This document shows, one piece after another, positions 1-8,074 of a DNA stretch of 13,330 bases (positions within the stretch are counted from its first letter, which is position 1; each line of letters opens with the position of its first letter). The position numbers were made by a program, and so were the translations under genes. Below the pieces are notes generated by a model that did not search any database, was not told the origin of the DNA, and saw only the letters and a list, made by a program, of their open reading frames with translations. Source of the stretch: Candidatus Zhuqueibacterota bacterium 4484_219 (GTDB lineage: Bacteria; Zhuqueibacterota; JdFR-76; 4484-219); the NCBI GenBank assembly GCA_002085035.1, contig MZGM01000009.1:1-13330 (forward strand), given 5' to 3'.

Positions 1-36
1 CATTTCATAATTGGTCATTGTTTACGTAGTTGTGTC

Positions 37-114
37 TAACCGCAGAGGACGCTGGGAACGCAAAGAAAACATAAAAAATAACAACCTCGGCGAATTCTGT
101 GCTCTCTGCGGTTA
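37..114. repeat. Intergenic inverted-repeat element downstream of hisB
   Basis: An exact 11-bp inverted repeat, TAACCGCAGAG at 37-47 and CTCTGCGGTTA at 104-114, bounds a 78-bp segment. The inner halves keep a weaker mirrored resemblance (GACGCTGGGAACGC on the left against the complement of GCGAATTCTGTGC on the right). The element starts 16 bp after the hisB stop codon. From memory, sequences of this type (AACCGCAGAG...ACGC) recur between genes in many environmental bacterial genomes, so a dispersed non-coding repeat is likely. It could fold in the hisB 3' untranslated RNA, but no T-run follows on the minus strand, so it is not a typical intrinsic terminator. Only one copy is present here, so dispersal is inferred. 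Confidence 0.6.
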
Positions 115-130
115 AAGTAGATTGCCAAAA

Positions 131-727
131 TTACAGATTGCCTTTAGTAGAAGGGATTTCCGCTTCTCTCGCTTCCAAACTGGTGGCAGCATCTAATGCG
201 CGTCCGAATGCTTTGAAAACCGCTTCAAAACAGTGATGACTATTTTTGCCTGCCAGCAAGTCGATGTGCAAGGTAATCTGGGCATTGTTGACAAAGGCAC
301 GAAAGAATTCTTCCAAGAGGTGGACATCGAAATTGCCCGTTGCCCCGCTGTTGACAGCCACGTTGTAGGCAAGAAAAGGCCTGCCGCTAAGGTCAATAAC
401 CACCCGAGCAAGTGCTTCATCCATTGGTACGTGACTGCTGCCAAAGCGACGAATACCGCATTTGTCACCAAGTGCCTGGCGAACAGCCTCTCCCAAACAG
501 ATGCCGACATCTTCAACACTATGGTGATAATCTACTTCCAAATCACCCTGGCAAGTAACATTCAAATCGAAGAATCCGTGTTTGGCAAATTGAGCCAGCA
601 TGTGATCAAAGAAAGCCATGCCAGTTTGAATTCGATGCACACCTTGACCATCAAGACAAATACTTAACTCGATCTTGGTTTCGGTAGTCTGACGAGCAAT
701 TTTTGCTTTTCGTTCAGCTTTTGTCAA
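131..727 (-). CDS. hisB: Imidazoleglycerol-phosphate dehydratase (monofunctional HisB)
   Basis: This 198-residue cytoplasmic enzyme dehydrates imidazoleglycerol phosphate to imidazoleacetol phosphate, the sixth ring-to-chain stage of histidine synthesis; its product is the substrate of HisC, encoded just upstream. The whole family signature is visible: FFDHML (39-44), the metal-binding HHSVED (68-73), GRPFLAY (115-121), the second metal motif HHCFEAVFKAFGRAL (164-178) and the terminal IPSTKG (191-196). The length is that of the dehydratase alone, so the histidinol-phosphatase domain fused to it in enterobacteria is missing and that activity must be encoded elsewhere. The start codon is TTG, chosen because AGGAG lies six bases before it and the N-terminus fits the family. 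It is the last gene of the cluster, 42 bp after hisC. Confidence 0.96.
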   Translation of the reverse strand: MTKAERKAKIARQTTETKIELSICLDGQGVHRIQTGMAFFDHMLAQFAKHGFFDLNVTCQGDLEVDYHHSVEDVGICLGEAVRQALGDKCGIRRFGSSHVPMDEALARVVIDLSGRPFLAYNVAVNSGATGNFDVHLLEEFFRAFVNNAQITLHIDLLAGKNSHHCFEAVFKAFGRALDAATSLEAREAEIPSTKGNL

Positions 728-733
728 TTTTTA

Positions 734-738
734 CTCCT
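734..738 (-). promoter_or_regulatory. Ribosome binding site fixing the TTG start of hisB
   Basis: On the minus strand AGGAG is followed by TAAAAA and then TTG. The six-base spacing is ideal, and there is no ATG in frame close by. This supports initiation at the TTG at 727. Confidence 0.75.
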
Positions 739-769
739 GTGGAAGCTAATGGTTCGATAAAAGCTGTTA

Positions 770-1891
770 CTATTCAACAACTTGAGGTTCGATTATTTCC
801 TCCGTCACTGCCTTACGTAAACATTCCAAAAAGCGGGTATTCTCCTCTTCCAAACCGATACTAACACGCAATGCTTTCGAAAGCATTGGATAGTGGCTTA
901 CGTCGCGAATGAGGATTCCTTCTTTCAACAAACTTTGGAAAACTAATTTTACATCTTTATCGAGCTCAAAAAGAATGAAATTCGCCTCAGAAGGATATGG
1001 TTTTACTCCTGGTATTTTCTGCATTTGTCGAAAAACCCGGTCTCGCTGTTGTCGAATGTACTCGACCCTTTGCTGCAGCAACTCGCGATGTTGGAGGACC
1101 AAAGTTGCTGCGGCAATGGAAAAAAAGTTAAGGTTGTAAGGCATTTTTACTTTGGCTATTTCTTTTACCAGATCAGGATGGGCAAGTAGATACCCTACCC
1201 GCAAACCAGCCAGTGAAAAAGCCTTTGAAAAAGTACGTAGAATCAACAAGTTATCGTATTTTTCTAACAATGGTAAGCAAGTACTACCGCTGAATTCGTA
1301 ATATGCTTCATCAACCACTATCAGTGCTTTGGTGGAAGAAAGTAATAATCTTAACTCATCTTTATGAATGACACAGCCAGTTGGGTTATTAGGCGAACAG
1401 ATAAACACCATCTGAGGGGTTTCTCTCTGAACCGTTGCAAGTAATCTATCTACCTTAAAAGTGTAATCAGCATTTAGAGGAACCTCCAAAACTTGTGCTC
1501 CCAAAGATGAGCTCAGCAATTTGTAGATGCCATAAGTAGGTGCTGGCATTACAACTTTGTTTCCGCGTTCTATCGTGGCCAGGGTCAATATTTGCAGAAT
1601 TTCATCAGAGCCATTTCCTATTAAGATTCCCTCTTTGTACCAGGTAGTGTATTTCGCTAACTCATCGATAAACTCTGTAGGTACTAACTTTGGATAACGA
1701 GACCAACTACGGGTTTCAGCGTAACGGAAAACTTGCTTTTTCAGCTCAACAGGAATATCAAAAGGGCTTTCGTTTTGGTTGGCTTTGATTTCGTGTTCTA
1801 CTTGAATCAAGGTGTAGGCCGACAGGTTTCTTACCTCAGGCCTGATTGCCGAAATACTTTGAGCTGGTTTTATTGAATCGAAGCGTTTCAT
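770..1891 (-). CDS. hisC: Histidinol-phosphate aminotransferase
   Basis: A 373-residue PLP enzyme that transfers an amino group from glutamate to imidazoleacetol phosphate, giving L-histidinol phosphate. It is a class I/II aminotransferase of usual HisC length. Visible landmarks are the substrate-end motif ANQNESPF (37-44), NGSDEIL (93-99), SPNNPTG (166-172), VVDEAYYEF (192-200) with the PLP-contacting Asp194 and Tyr197, and TFSKAFSLAGLRVGY (220-234), with Lys223 as Schiff-base lysine and Arg231 binding the cofactor phosphate. The ATG lies 12 bp after the hisD stop and has no clear ribosome binding site, which suggests translational coupling. HisC-type enzymes sometimes also act on aromatic amino acids, but the location between hisD and hisB makes histidine synthesis the natural role. 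Confidence 0.95.
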   Translation of the reverse strand: MKRFDSIKPAQSISAIRPEVRNLSAYTLIQVEHEIKANQNESPFDIPVELKKQVFRYAETRSWSRYPKLVPTEFIDELAKYTTWYKEGILIGNGSDEILQILTLATIERGNKVVMPAPTYGIYKLLSSSLGAQVLEVPLNADYTFKVDRLLATVQRETPQMVFICSPNNPTGCVIHKDELRLLLSSTKALIVVDEAYYEFSGSTCLPLLEKYDNLLILRTFSKAFSLAGLRVGYLLAHPDLVKEIAKVKMPYNLNFFSIAAATLVLQHRELLQQRVEYIRQQRDRVFRQMQKIPGVKPYPSEANFILFELDKDVKLVFQSLLKEGILIRDVSHYPMLSKALRVSIGLEEENTRFLECLRKAVTEEIIEPQVVE

Positions 1892-1903
1892 TCTAAATTT
1901 TAA

Positions 1904-3202
1904 TCACTTTTTGTTAGAACATCGAATTTTCACACTTTGAGCATGTGCCTGAAGATTTTCTGCCCTGGCCAGTGTGGTAATTTGATTTTCATAGCGATGC
2001 AAATACTCGGCTGAATATTCGACCAAGCTGATTTTTTTTATGAAATCATCCACTCCTAACCTGGAGCTAAATCGTGATGTTCCGGCGGTGGGCAACACGT
2101 GGCTCGGTCCGGCAAAATAGTCGCCAACCGCTACCGGTGAAAAAGAACCCAAGAAAATAGCTCCAGCATTTTTGATTTGCTTTACCAAGGTACTGGAGTC
2201 TTCGAGCATTAGTACCAGATGTTCCGGAGCAATCTCATTGGCAAGCCAAATGGCTTTTTCCAAATCTGGTACTATGATAATTGTTCCCCATTCCTGCAAC
2301 GAGTGCTCAATTATTTCGCGTCTATTCAGCTTCTTAATTAGAGTGGTCATTTCTTTATTTACTGCCTCTGCCAGTAGGGGAGAGGTGGTAATACAAATCG
2401 CCATTGCCATTTCGTCGTGTTCTGCCTGCGCCAAAAGTTCCGCCGCCACTTGTTGCGGATTAGCAGAATTATCAGCAACTACAACCACTTCACTGGGGCC
2501 AGCTAAAGAGTCGATGCCTACCGTGCCAAACACCAACTTTTTGGCTGTAGTTACGTAAATATTACCCGGACCGACAATTTTGTCTACTTTTGGGATGGTG
2601 TCGGTCCCGTAGGCCAGGGCAGCAATTCCCTGGGCTCCCCCTACTTTGAAAATTTCATCCACACCAGCTTCTTGAGCTGCAACCAGAATAGCAGGACTAA
2701 TACCTTCCTCACAGGGCGGAGTTATCATCACCAACTTTTCAACTCCAGCCACTTTAGCAGGAATTGCCGTCATTAACACAGTAGAAAAATAGCCGGCTTT
2801 ACCTCCAGGCACATAAATTCCTACTCGCTCGATTGGTACCACCTGCTCACCGAGCCAGGCATCTTCATCTAACTGATATTGCCATGACGCCGGTTTTTGA
2901 TGTTCATGATAGTTGCGGATATTTTCGCTAGCTTGTCTAATAGCAGACAGCAACTCTTTAGCTATTATTGATGATGCAGTGGCTAATTCGGTATCAGAAA
3001 CTTGTAGTTCATCAGCAGTTAGTGAAACGCCATCCCATTTTGCAGTGTACTTCAAAACTGCCTGGTCACCGTCTTTCTTTACATCTGCAAGGATGGAACG
3101 GACGCTCTGTTCAATTTGAACATCGAACCACTCAGCTCGTCGCAAGATCTTTTCCAGCCTGGCTGGCTTCTCTAAGTTGCTGTATTCAATAATTTCAATC
3201 AT
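1904..3202 (-). CDS. hisD: Histidinol dehydrogenase
   Basis: A 432-residue zinc enzyme that oxidises L-histidinol to L-histidine in two NAD-dependent steps, the end of the pathway. The catalytic and metal residues known from the E. coli enzyme fall almost exactly in register: Gln259 and His262 in AQAEHDEM, Glu327 and His328 in APEHL, Asp361 in GDYFAGPSHVLPT, and His420 near the C-terminus. The family blocks VPGGKAGYFSTVLM (131-144), GGAQGIAALAYGT (188-200) and DKIVGPGN (207-214) are intact. The length is standard. The ATG lies 9 bp after the hisG stop, with no obvious ribosome binding site, so it probably depends on ribosomes finishing hisG. Confidence 0.97.
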   Translation of the reverse strand: MIEIIEYSNLEKPARLEKILRRAEWFDVQIEQSVRSILADVKKDGDQAVLKYTAKWDGVSLTADELQVSDTELATASSIIAKELLSAIRQASENIRNYHEHQKPASWQYQLDEDAWLGEQVVPIERVGIYVPGGKAGYFSTVLMTAIPAKVAGVEKLVMITPPCEEGISPAILVAAQEAGVDEIFKVGGAQGIAALAYGTDTIPKVDKIVGPGNIYVTTAKKLVFGTVGIDSLAGPSEVVVVADNSANPQQVAAELLAQAEHDEMAMAICITTSPLLAEAVNKEMTTLIKKLNRREIIEHSLQEWGTIIIVPDLEKAIWLANEIAPEHLVLMLEDSSTLVKQIKNAGAIFLGSFSPVAVGDYFAGPSHVLPTAGTSRFSSRLGVDDFIKKISLVEYSAEYLHRYENQITTLARAENLQAHAQSVKIRCSNKK

Positions 3203-3211
3203 ACTGTAAGT

Positions 3212-4102
3212 TTAATAGATAATTTTATTCAAAGGATATTCTACAATTCCCTGGGCGCCTGCTCGTTTCAATTTAGGAATCAAATCTCGCACCACCTTTT
3301 CGTCAATGATTACCTCTACTGCTACCCACTCTTCATCCATTTGATTGGAAATTGTGGGCGTGTGAAGAGCTGGAAGAAGTTCCGTAATACGCTGGAGATT
3401 GGCTTTAGGCACGTTCATTTTCAAACCTACTTTTTCTTCTGCTGCCAGAGCTCCATGTAACAAACAGGCAAGATTCTCCGTTTTATTTCGCTTCCACTTA
3501 TCCTGCCAGCTTTTGGGGTTGGCAATTAATTTAGTAGTAGATTCCAGAACCGTTTCCAGAATTCGCAACTTATTGGCGCGCAAAGAGTTGCCTGTTTCTA
3601 TGAGTTCAACAATGGCATCAGCTAAAAGCGGCGGTTTGACTTCTGTCGCGCCCCAGGAAAATTCTACCTGTACATTGATGCCTTTTGTCTTGAAAAAATT
3701 ACGGGTCACATTTACCAGCTCGGTGGCAATCAATTTTCCTTCCAGATCGGCTAATGATTGAATTGCTGAATCTTCTGGTACCGCCACTACCCAGCGGACT
3801 GGTCGTAGCCCCTCTTTTGCATAAATTAAATCTGAAACCTCCACTATTTCCACACCTCGTTCTACGATCCAGTCTTTTCCGGTGAGACCAATATCCAGCA
3901 TTCCCTCGGCTACATAATAGGGGATCTCCTGAGCCCGAATTAGCAAACCCTCCAGCTCCGGATCGTCAAAACGTGGGACGTAGGAACGTGCACCAACAGT
4001 AATCTGAAATCCAGCTTTTTCAAACATCTTAAAAGTAGATGTCTGTAAGCTGCCTTTTGGCAAAGCGATCTTTAAAACTCGTTTGTTAATGTTACCCTCC
4101 AT
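3212..4102 (-). CDS. hisG: ATP phosphoribosyltransferase, long form
   Basis: Catalyses the first, committed step of histidine synthesis: ATP plus PRPP to phosphoribosyl-ATP. The N-terminal part has the periplasmic-binding-like catalytic fold with KIALPKGSLQ, GLTGKDWIVE and the PRPP-loop region GATEVKPPLLADAIVELIET leading into GNSLRANKL. About 85 C-terminal residues (ending AGAQGIVEYPLNKII) match the regulatory domain of long HisG, which binds histidine. This is the self-sufficient hexameric form that needs no HisZ, so histidine feedback is expected. The start is uncertain: ATG at 4102 gives 296 residues, while an in-frame GTG at 4117 gives 301. Neither has a well-placed ribosome binding site, and I chose the ATG. 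The gene follows cimA by 40 bp (25 bp with the GTG) and begins the histidine block. Confidence 0.95.
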   Translation of the reverse strand: MEGNINKRVLKIALPKGSLQTSTFKMFEKAGFQITVGARSYVPRFDDPELEGLLIRAQEIPYYVAEGMLDIGLTGKDWIVERGVEIVEVSDLIYAKEGLRPVRWVVAVPEDSAIQSLADLEGKLIATELVNVTRNFFKTKGINVQVEFSWGATEVKPPLLADAIVELIETGNSLRANKLRILETVLESTTKLIANPKSWQDKWKRNKTENLACLLHGALAAEEKVGLKMNVPKANLQRITELLPALHTPTISNQMDEEWVAVEVIIDEKVVRDLIPKLKRAGAQGIVEYPLNKIIY

Positions 4103-4142
4103 AATGTAAAATGTCACCCTGTGGTTATTCCTGACAAGTTTT

Positions 4143-5717
4143 TTAACGTTTGCTATTCTTCATTAATTTGTAGCTGATGCTATCTACTAAAGCTTGCCAA
4201 CTGGCTTCAATAATATTTTCTGAAACCCCTACTGTTCCCCATTTGTCATGTTTGTCGCTTGATTCGATTAACACTCGTACCTTTGCACCAGTTCCTTGCT
4301 TTTCGTCTAAGACACGCACCTTGTAATCAGTAAGCTGCATGTCGCGCAAGGCGGGAAAGAATTTTTCTAAAGCTTTGCGCAAGGCGTTGTCCAGCGCATT
4401 GACTGGCCCATTTCCCTCGGCAGCAGTGTGTTCACTTTTGTCTCCAACTCGAACTTTAATCGTGGCTTCGGAAAGAGGTTCGCCGTTAACACGTTTTTCG
4501 ATGATAACCCGAAATCCCTCAAGATTAAAAAAGTCTTTGAATTTCTGGATTGATTTTTTCACCAGAATTTCAAAGGAGGCATCGGCACCCTCAAACTGAT
4601 ATCCTAAATGCTCCAATTCTTTAAGGCGTCCTACAATTTCTTGGATTTTTTCTTCATGACTTTCTAAATTAAGTCCTAATTCTTCAGCTTTTAAGAGAAT
4701 ATTGCTTTTACCTGATAAGTCTGAAACAAGAATACGTCGCTGGTTTCCCACCATTTCGGGAATAATATGTTCGTAGGTAATTGGATTTTTTCGCACCGCA
4801 TCTACATGAACACCGCCCTTGTGAGCGAAAGCACTTTTCCCCACGTATGCTGCCTTCTCACAGTGTGGTAAATTTGCAATTTCGCTAACATAACGCGAAA
4901 TTGCAGTTAGTTCCTGTAAATGAATATGAGGCAAAGCTTGGGGAGTTAGTTTCAACTTCAAGTTTGGTATAATGGAGCACAAATTAGCATTGCCACAACG
5001 TTCGCCGTAGCCATTAATCGTGCCCTGAACGTGTGTGATTCCTAACTCTACAGCCGCAAGGGAATTCGCCACTGCCATCTCACAATCATTATGTGCGTGG
5101 ATGCCAAGAGGTGTGGAAATTTCCTCTTGTACTCGCTTGATTATTTCCATCAATTTAGTGGTTATTGTTCCTCCGTTAGTGTCGCAAAGAACAATGCAGT
5201 CGGCTCCAGCTTCTTGTGCGACCTTCAAAGTGGTGATGGCGTACTCAGGATTTGCTCGAAAGCCATCGAAAAAATGTTCAGCATCATAGATGAGTTCTCG
5301 CCCGTGCTGTTTGAGAAAAGCAATCGAGTCGCGAATTAGCTCCAGGTTTTTCTCCAGAGAAATTTTAAGTGCGTCTTTTACATGCAAATCCCAACTTTTG
5401 CCAAAGATGGTAACCACTTGAGTGTGCGAGTCTAACAACTTGCGAATATTTGGATCGTTTTCTACACGATTTTTTGCTCTGCGAGTACTACCAAATGCGG
5501 TGATTTTTGCATGTTTCCAGTGTATGCCACGAGCTCGTTCAAAGAATTGTGCATCTTTGGGATTGGAACCCGGCCACCCGCCTTCAATATAATCCAGACC
5601 AAACTCATCCAGGCGTTGAGCAATTCTAACCTTGTCTTCTACGGAAAAAGCAATTCCTTCGCCCTGAGCGCCATCGCGCAGAGTCGTATCGTAGATTTTG
5701 ATCTCATTAGTAGCCAT
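4143..5717 (-). CDS. cimA: (R)-citramalate synthase
   Basis: A 524-residue enzyme of the LeuA/homocitrate synthase family that condenses acetyl-CoA with pyruvate to (R)-citramalate, opening the threonine-independent route to isoleucine. The catalytic TIM barrel shows YDTTLRDGAQGEG (9-21), the metal ligands HAHND (207-211) and NGYGERCGNANL (235-246). EGGWPGSNPKD (45-55) is typical of citramalate synthases, whereas leucine-type LeuA has EAGFP there. From about residue 385 to the end is the LeuA-type regulatory dimer domain, so isoleucine feedback is likely. The gene sits 21 bp after cysE in a cluster that also encodes LeuC, LeuD and LeuB, the enzymes that turn citramalate into 2-oxobutyrate. 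The role is strongly supported, but substrate choice is inferred from motifs and context. Confidence 0.93.
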   Translation of the reverse strand: MATNEIKIYDTTLRDGAQGEGIAFSVEDKVRIAQRLDEFGLDYIEGGWPGSNPKDAQFFERARGIHWKHAKITAFGSTRRAKNRVENDPNIRKLLDSHTQVVTIFGKSWDLHVKDALKISLEKNLELIRDSIAFLKQHGRELIYDAEHFFDGFRANPEYAITTLKVAQEAGADCIVLCDTNGGTITTKLMEIIKRVQEEISTPLGIHAHNDCEMAVANSLAAVELGITHVQGTINGYGERCGNANLCSIIPNLKLKLTPQALPHIHLQELTAISRYVSEIANLPHCEKAAYVGKSAFAHKGGVHVDAVRKNPITYEHIIPEMVGNQRRILVSDLSGKSNILLKAEELGLNLESHEEKIQEIVGRLKELEHLGYQFEGADASFEILVKKSIQKFKDFFNLEGFRVIIEKRVNGEPLSEATIKVRVGDKSEHTAAEGNGPVNALDNALRKALEKFFPALRDMQLTDYKVRVLDEKQGTGAKVRVLIESSDKHDKWGTVGVSENIIEASWQALVDSISYKLMKNSKR

Positions 5718-5738
5718 TTTTTCTTTACCAACTTTATG

Positions 5739-6383
5739 TTAAAGCTTGGAAAATTGATCTTCAATAATTTCCGCTACGGGTTCGGTGGTCAGTAGCTCAT
5801 TCCTTTCTTCATTCTCATCGCCACGTTGGTAACTTGCCCTGGGCAGCTTCAAATTGACTCTTTTACCATTCAGCTTAACAATTTTTCCTGGAGCACCAAC
5901 CACAGTACAATTGTCCGGCACATCCCGATTGATAATCACTGCTTCGGCACCAATCCTGACATTGTCGCCTACTTTGATTGGACCCAGCAAAGTAGCACCA
6001 GTTCCAATTAGCACATTGTTACCCACGGTAGGATGTCGCTTCCCTCGATGATGACCAGTGCCACCCAATGTAACGTTGTGGAACATAACACAATTATCAC
6101 CAATCTCTGCTGTTTCTCCAATGACCACCCCAGTACCATGATCAATGAAAAAACTTTTGCCAATTTTAGCTCCCGGGTGAATTTCGACACCTGTCCAGAA
6201 ACGCATCAAAGCAGAAATAAACCTCGGTAGTACTGGAATACCTATCTGATACAAAACATGACTCAACCGATGCACAATTATGGCATGAAGTGGTGTATGG
6301 CATAACAGTACTTCAATAATGTTTTTTGCCGCTGGATCGTTCTTCTTTACTGCACGAATATCCTGGATAATGGTTTTTAACAT
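5739..6383 (-). CDS. cysE: Serine O-acetyltransferase
   Basis: A 214-residue cytoplasmic enzyme that acetylates L-serine with acetyl-CoA to O-acetylserine, the precursor of cysteine. A short helical N-terminal domain (about 1-60) is followed by left-handed beta-helix hexapeptide repeats (about 64-170) with the family blocks TGVEIHPGAKIG (64-75), FIDHGTGVVIGETAEIGD (79-96), NVTLGGTG (103-110) and GKRHP (114-118). His82 is the expected catalytic base. Glu67 replaces the Asp of the E. coli enzyme, as in Bacillus-type short forms. An acidic tail of about 44 residues ends in Leu, not the terminal Ile that in enterobacteria docks into CysK. The ATG is 15 bp after leuB, without a clear ribosome binding site. 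It is the only sulfur-pathway gene in the window. Confidence 0.94.
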   Translation of the reverse strand: MLKTIIQDIRAVKKNDPAAKNIIEVLLCHTPLHAIIVHRLSHVLYQIGIPVLPRFISALMRFWTGVEIHPGAKIGKSFFIDHGTGVVIGETAEIGDNCVMFHNVTLGGTGHHRGKRHPTVGNNVLIGTGATLLGPIKVGDNVRIGAEAVIINRDVPDNCTVVGAPGKIVKLNGKRVNLKLPRASYQRGDENEERNELLTTEPVAEIIEDQFSKL

Positions 6384-6398
6384 TGCACTAATTCTGTA

Positions 6399-7505
6399 TT
6401 AAGTGTTCAGATGTTGTTTTACTTGTTCAGCAACCAGATTTCCCATTGTCTGGGTACTTACCAGGTGGCAGCCTTCTTGCATAATATCTTTAGTTCGGTA
6501 TCCTTGCTCCAGTACGCTTGCAATTGAGTTTTCGATGGCTTCGGCTTGTTTTACTTGCTCGAAAGAATAGCGCAACATCATTGCCACCGAAGCGATGGTT
6601 GCCAATGGATTGGCGACTCCCAGCCCGGCAATATCAGGCGCCGAACCGTGCACAGGCTCATACATCGCATGCTTTTCACCAAGACTGGCAGAAGGCAACA
6701 TCCCAATTGAACCGGTAAGCATGGCAGCCTCATCACTCAGAATATCGCCAAAAAGGTTTCCAGTTAAAATTACATCAAACTGCTTGGGATTGCGCACCAG
6801 TTGCATGGCGCAATTATCTACGTAAAGATGATTTAATTCTACTGTCGGATATTCTTTTGCCACCTGAGTTACAACCTTTCGCCATAGCTGAGAACTTTCC
6901 AGCACGTTAGCTTTGTCTACTGAAGTGACTTTTCGTCTGCGCTTCAGGGCTAATTGAAAAGCAACCTTAGCAATTCGTTCAATTTCAAAAGTGTTGTAAC
7001 TCAACGTATTGAAACCACACTCGCCGTTGGGAGTTTTCTTGATACCCTTAGGCTGCGAAAAATAAATTCCACCGGTCAATTCTCTCACTACAAGCAAATC
7101 TATTCCCTCGATAACTTCTTTTTTTAACGTTGAGGCATCTATCAGACTGGGATAAAGTTTTGCTGGACGCAAATTGGCAAACAGACCCAATTTTTCCCGT
7201 AAGCCCAACAGTGCCATTTCTGGACGTAGGTGAGAAGGATTGTTGTCCCAGCGAGGGTCGCCCACCGCACCAAGCAGTACAGCGTCACTTTGCTGGCAAA
7301 GTTTCAAGGTTTCTTCGGGTAAGGGAATTCCTTGTTGCTCTAATGCTACTCCGCCAGCAATACCTTCCTCAAAACTAAATTTCAAGTCGCTGTTTTCTGC
7401 AATTACGCTCAAAACTTTGACCGCCTCTGCTACAACTTCAGGGCCGATCCCATCGCCAGGAAGTACCACGATTTTCTTCACTTTAATATTTGATGATGTT
7501 TTCAT
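6399..7505 (-). CDS. leuB: 3-isopropylmalate dehydrogenase
   Basis: NAD-dependent oxidative decarboxylation of 3-isopropylmalate to 2-oxoisocaproate. With CimA present it is also the likely dehydrogenase for the methylmalate intermediate leading to 2-oxobutyrate. The sequence shows the N-terminal VVLPGDGIGPEV, LGAVGDPRWD, the substrate-binding block LREKLGLFANLRPAK, VVRELTGGIYF, the YVDNCAMQLV block, DILSDEAAMLTGSIGMLPSASLG and the NAD-binding EPVHGSAPDIAG. It is 368 residues from the ATG at 7505. That ATG shares an ATGA overlap with the leuD stop, the usual sign of translational coupling, so I prefer it to the in-frame TTG at 7511 (370 residues). Isocitrate and tartrate dehydrogenase relatives are less likely given the neighbours and the RELTGGIYF block. 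Confidence 0.96.
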   Translation of the reverse strand: MKTSSNIKVKKIVVLPGDGIGPEVVAEAVKVLSVIAENSDLKFSFEEGIAGGVALEQQGIPLPEETLKLCQQSDAVLLGAVGDPRWDNNPSHLRPEMALLGLREKLGLFANLRPAKLYPSLIDASTLKKEVIEGIDLLVVRELTGGIYFSQPKGIKKTPNGECGFNTLSYNTFEIERIAKVAFQLALKRRRKVTSVDKANVLESSQLWRKVVTQVAKEYPTVELNHLYVDNCAMQLVRNPKQFDVILTGNLFGDILSDEAAMLTGSIGMLPSASLGEKHAMYEPVHGSAPDIAGLGVANPLATIASVAMMLRYSFEQVKQAEAIENSIASVLEQGYRTKDIMQEGCHLVSTQTMGNLVAEQVKQHLNT

Positions 7506-8023
7506 TGGCAATCTACGGTGTTATGCATTTTCTTTTGTTTAATCCATTCCATCAAGCCACCGGCAGCAATTAATTGTTCCATAAATGGGGGAAATTGAGT
7601 GGCGCGATAAGTTTTTCCTGTTGTTAAGTCGTAAATTTTCCCTGCTGCTAAATCAATTTTGACCACATTGCCCGTTACAATCTCCTCGATGGCATCTTGA
7701 CTTTCCAGAATAGGAAGCCCAATGTTGATGGCATTGCGAAAGAAAATTCGGGCAAAGCTTTTAGCAATTACACAAGCAATCCCTGCACTTTTAATTGCCA
7801 GAGGTGCATGTTCCCGAGAAGAACCACAACCAAAATTTTTTCCTGCGACAATGATGTCTCCACGCGCAATTTTTTTGGTAAACTCTGGATCAACATCTTC
7901 CATGCAATGCGTTGCCAGTTCCTGGGGATCGGAGGTATTAAGATACCGAGCTGGCACAATCAAGTCGGTATTGATGTCATCCCCAAATTGCCAGACTTTC
8001 CCTTGAAGTGATTTTTCTGCCAT
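7502..8023 (-). CDS. leuD: Isopropylmalate isomerase, small subunit
   Basis: A 173-residue swivelling domain that pairs with LeuC to isomerise 2-isopropylmalate to 3-isopropylmalate. Landmarks are DDINTDLIVPARYLNT (15-30), NFGCGSSREHAPLAIK (63-78) with the substrate-binding GSSREH, and SFARIFFRNAINIGLP (89-104). The protein is shorter than the roughly 200-residue enterobacterial LeuD and matches the compact archaeal-type LeuD found in many bacteria. The loop after the first motif reads YLNT; in archaeal relatives this loop separates isopropylmalate from homoaconitate enzymes, so it is a useful spot for judging substrate range. AAGGG lies just before the ATG. The gene follows leuC by 51 bp, and its stop overlaps the leuB start by 4 bp. 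Confidence 0.96.
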   Translation of the reverse strand: MAEKSLQGKVWQFGDDINTDLIVPARYLNTSDPQELATHCMEDVDPEFTKKIARGDIIVAGKNFGCGSSREHAPLAIKSAGIACVIAKSFARIFFRNAINIGLPILESQDAIEEIVTGNVVKIDLAAGKIYDLTTGKTYRATQFPPFMEQLIAAGGLMEWIKQKKMHNTVDCQ

Positions 8024-8074
8024 TTTTTCCCTTTTGCTATTGAGCCAAGTGATAATTAATTTATGTTCTTCAGG

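Noticed and set aside
1..18. A possible start of a further minus-strand gene (ATG at 18, reading MTNYEM to the window edge).
   Set aside because: Only six codons are visible, with no ribosome binding site, so it cannot be told from a chance ATG.
37..114. The inverted repeat as a Rho-independent terminator of the cluster.
   Set aside because: The minus-strand sequence after the stem (GACACAACTACG) has no T-run, and the loop is over 50 bases long.
233..667. Open frame on the plus strand opposite hisB, and similar plus-strand frames across the window (for example 2172-2558, 7240-7542, 10486-10866).
   Set aside because: Each lies opposite a well-conserved minus-strand gene, has low-complexity or Ser/Cys-rich translation and shows no recognisable domain. 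They are antisense shadows.
4143..5717. This gene as a second leuA or a homocitrate synthase.
   Set aside because: The EGGWPGSNPKD motif and the neighbouring leuCDB point to citramalate synthase; LeuA proper is at 9351-10877.
8024..8074. Near-palindrome ATAAATTAATTAT between leuC and leuD as an operator.
   Set aside because: It is short, made only of A and T, and lies within an operon gap of 51 bp, so chance is the better explanation.
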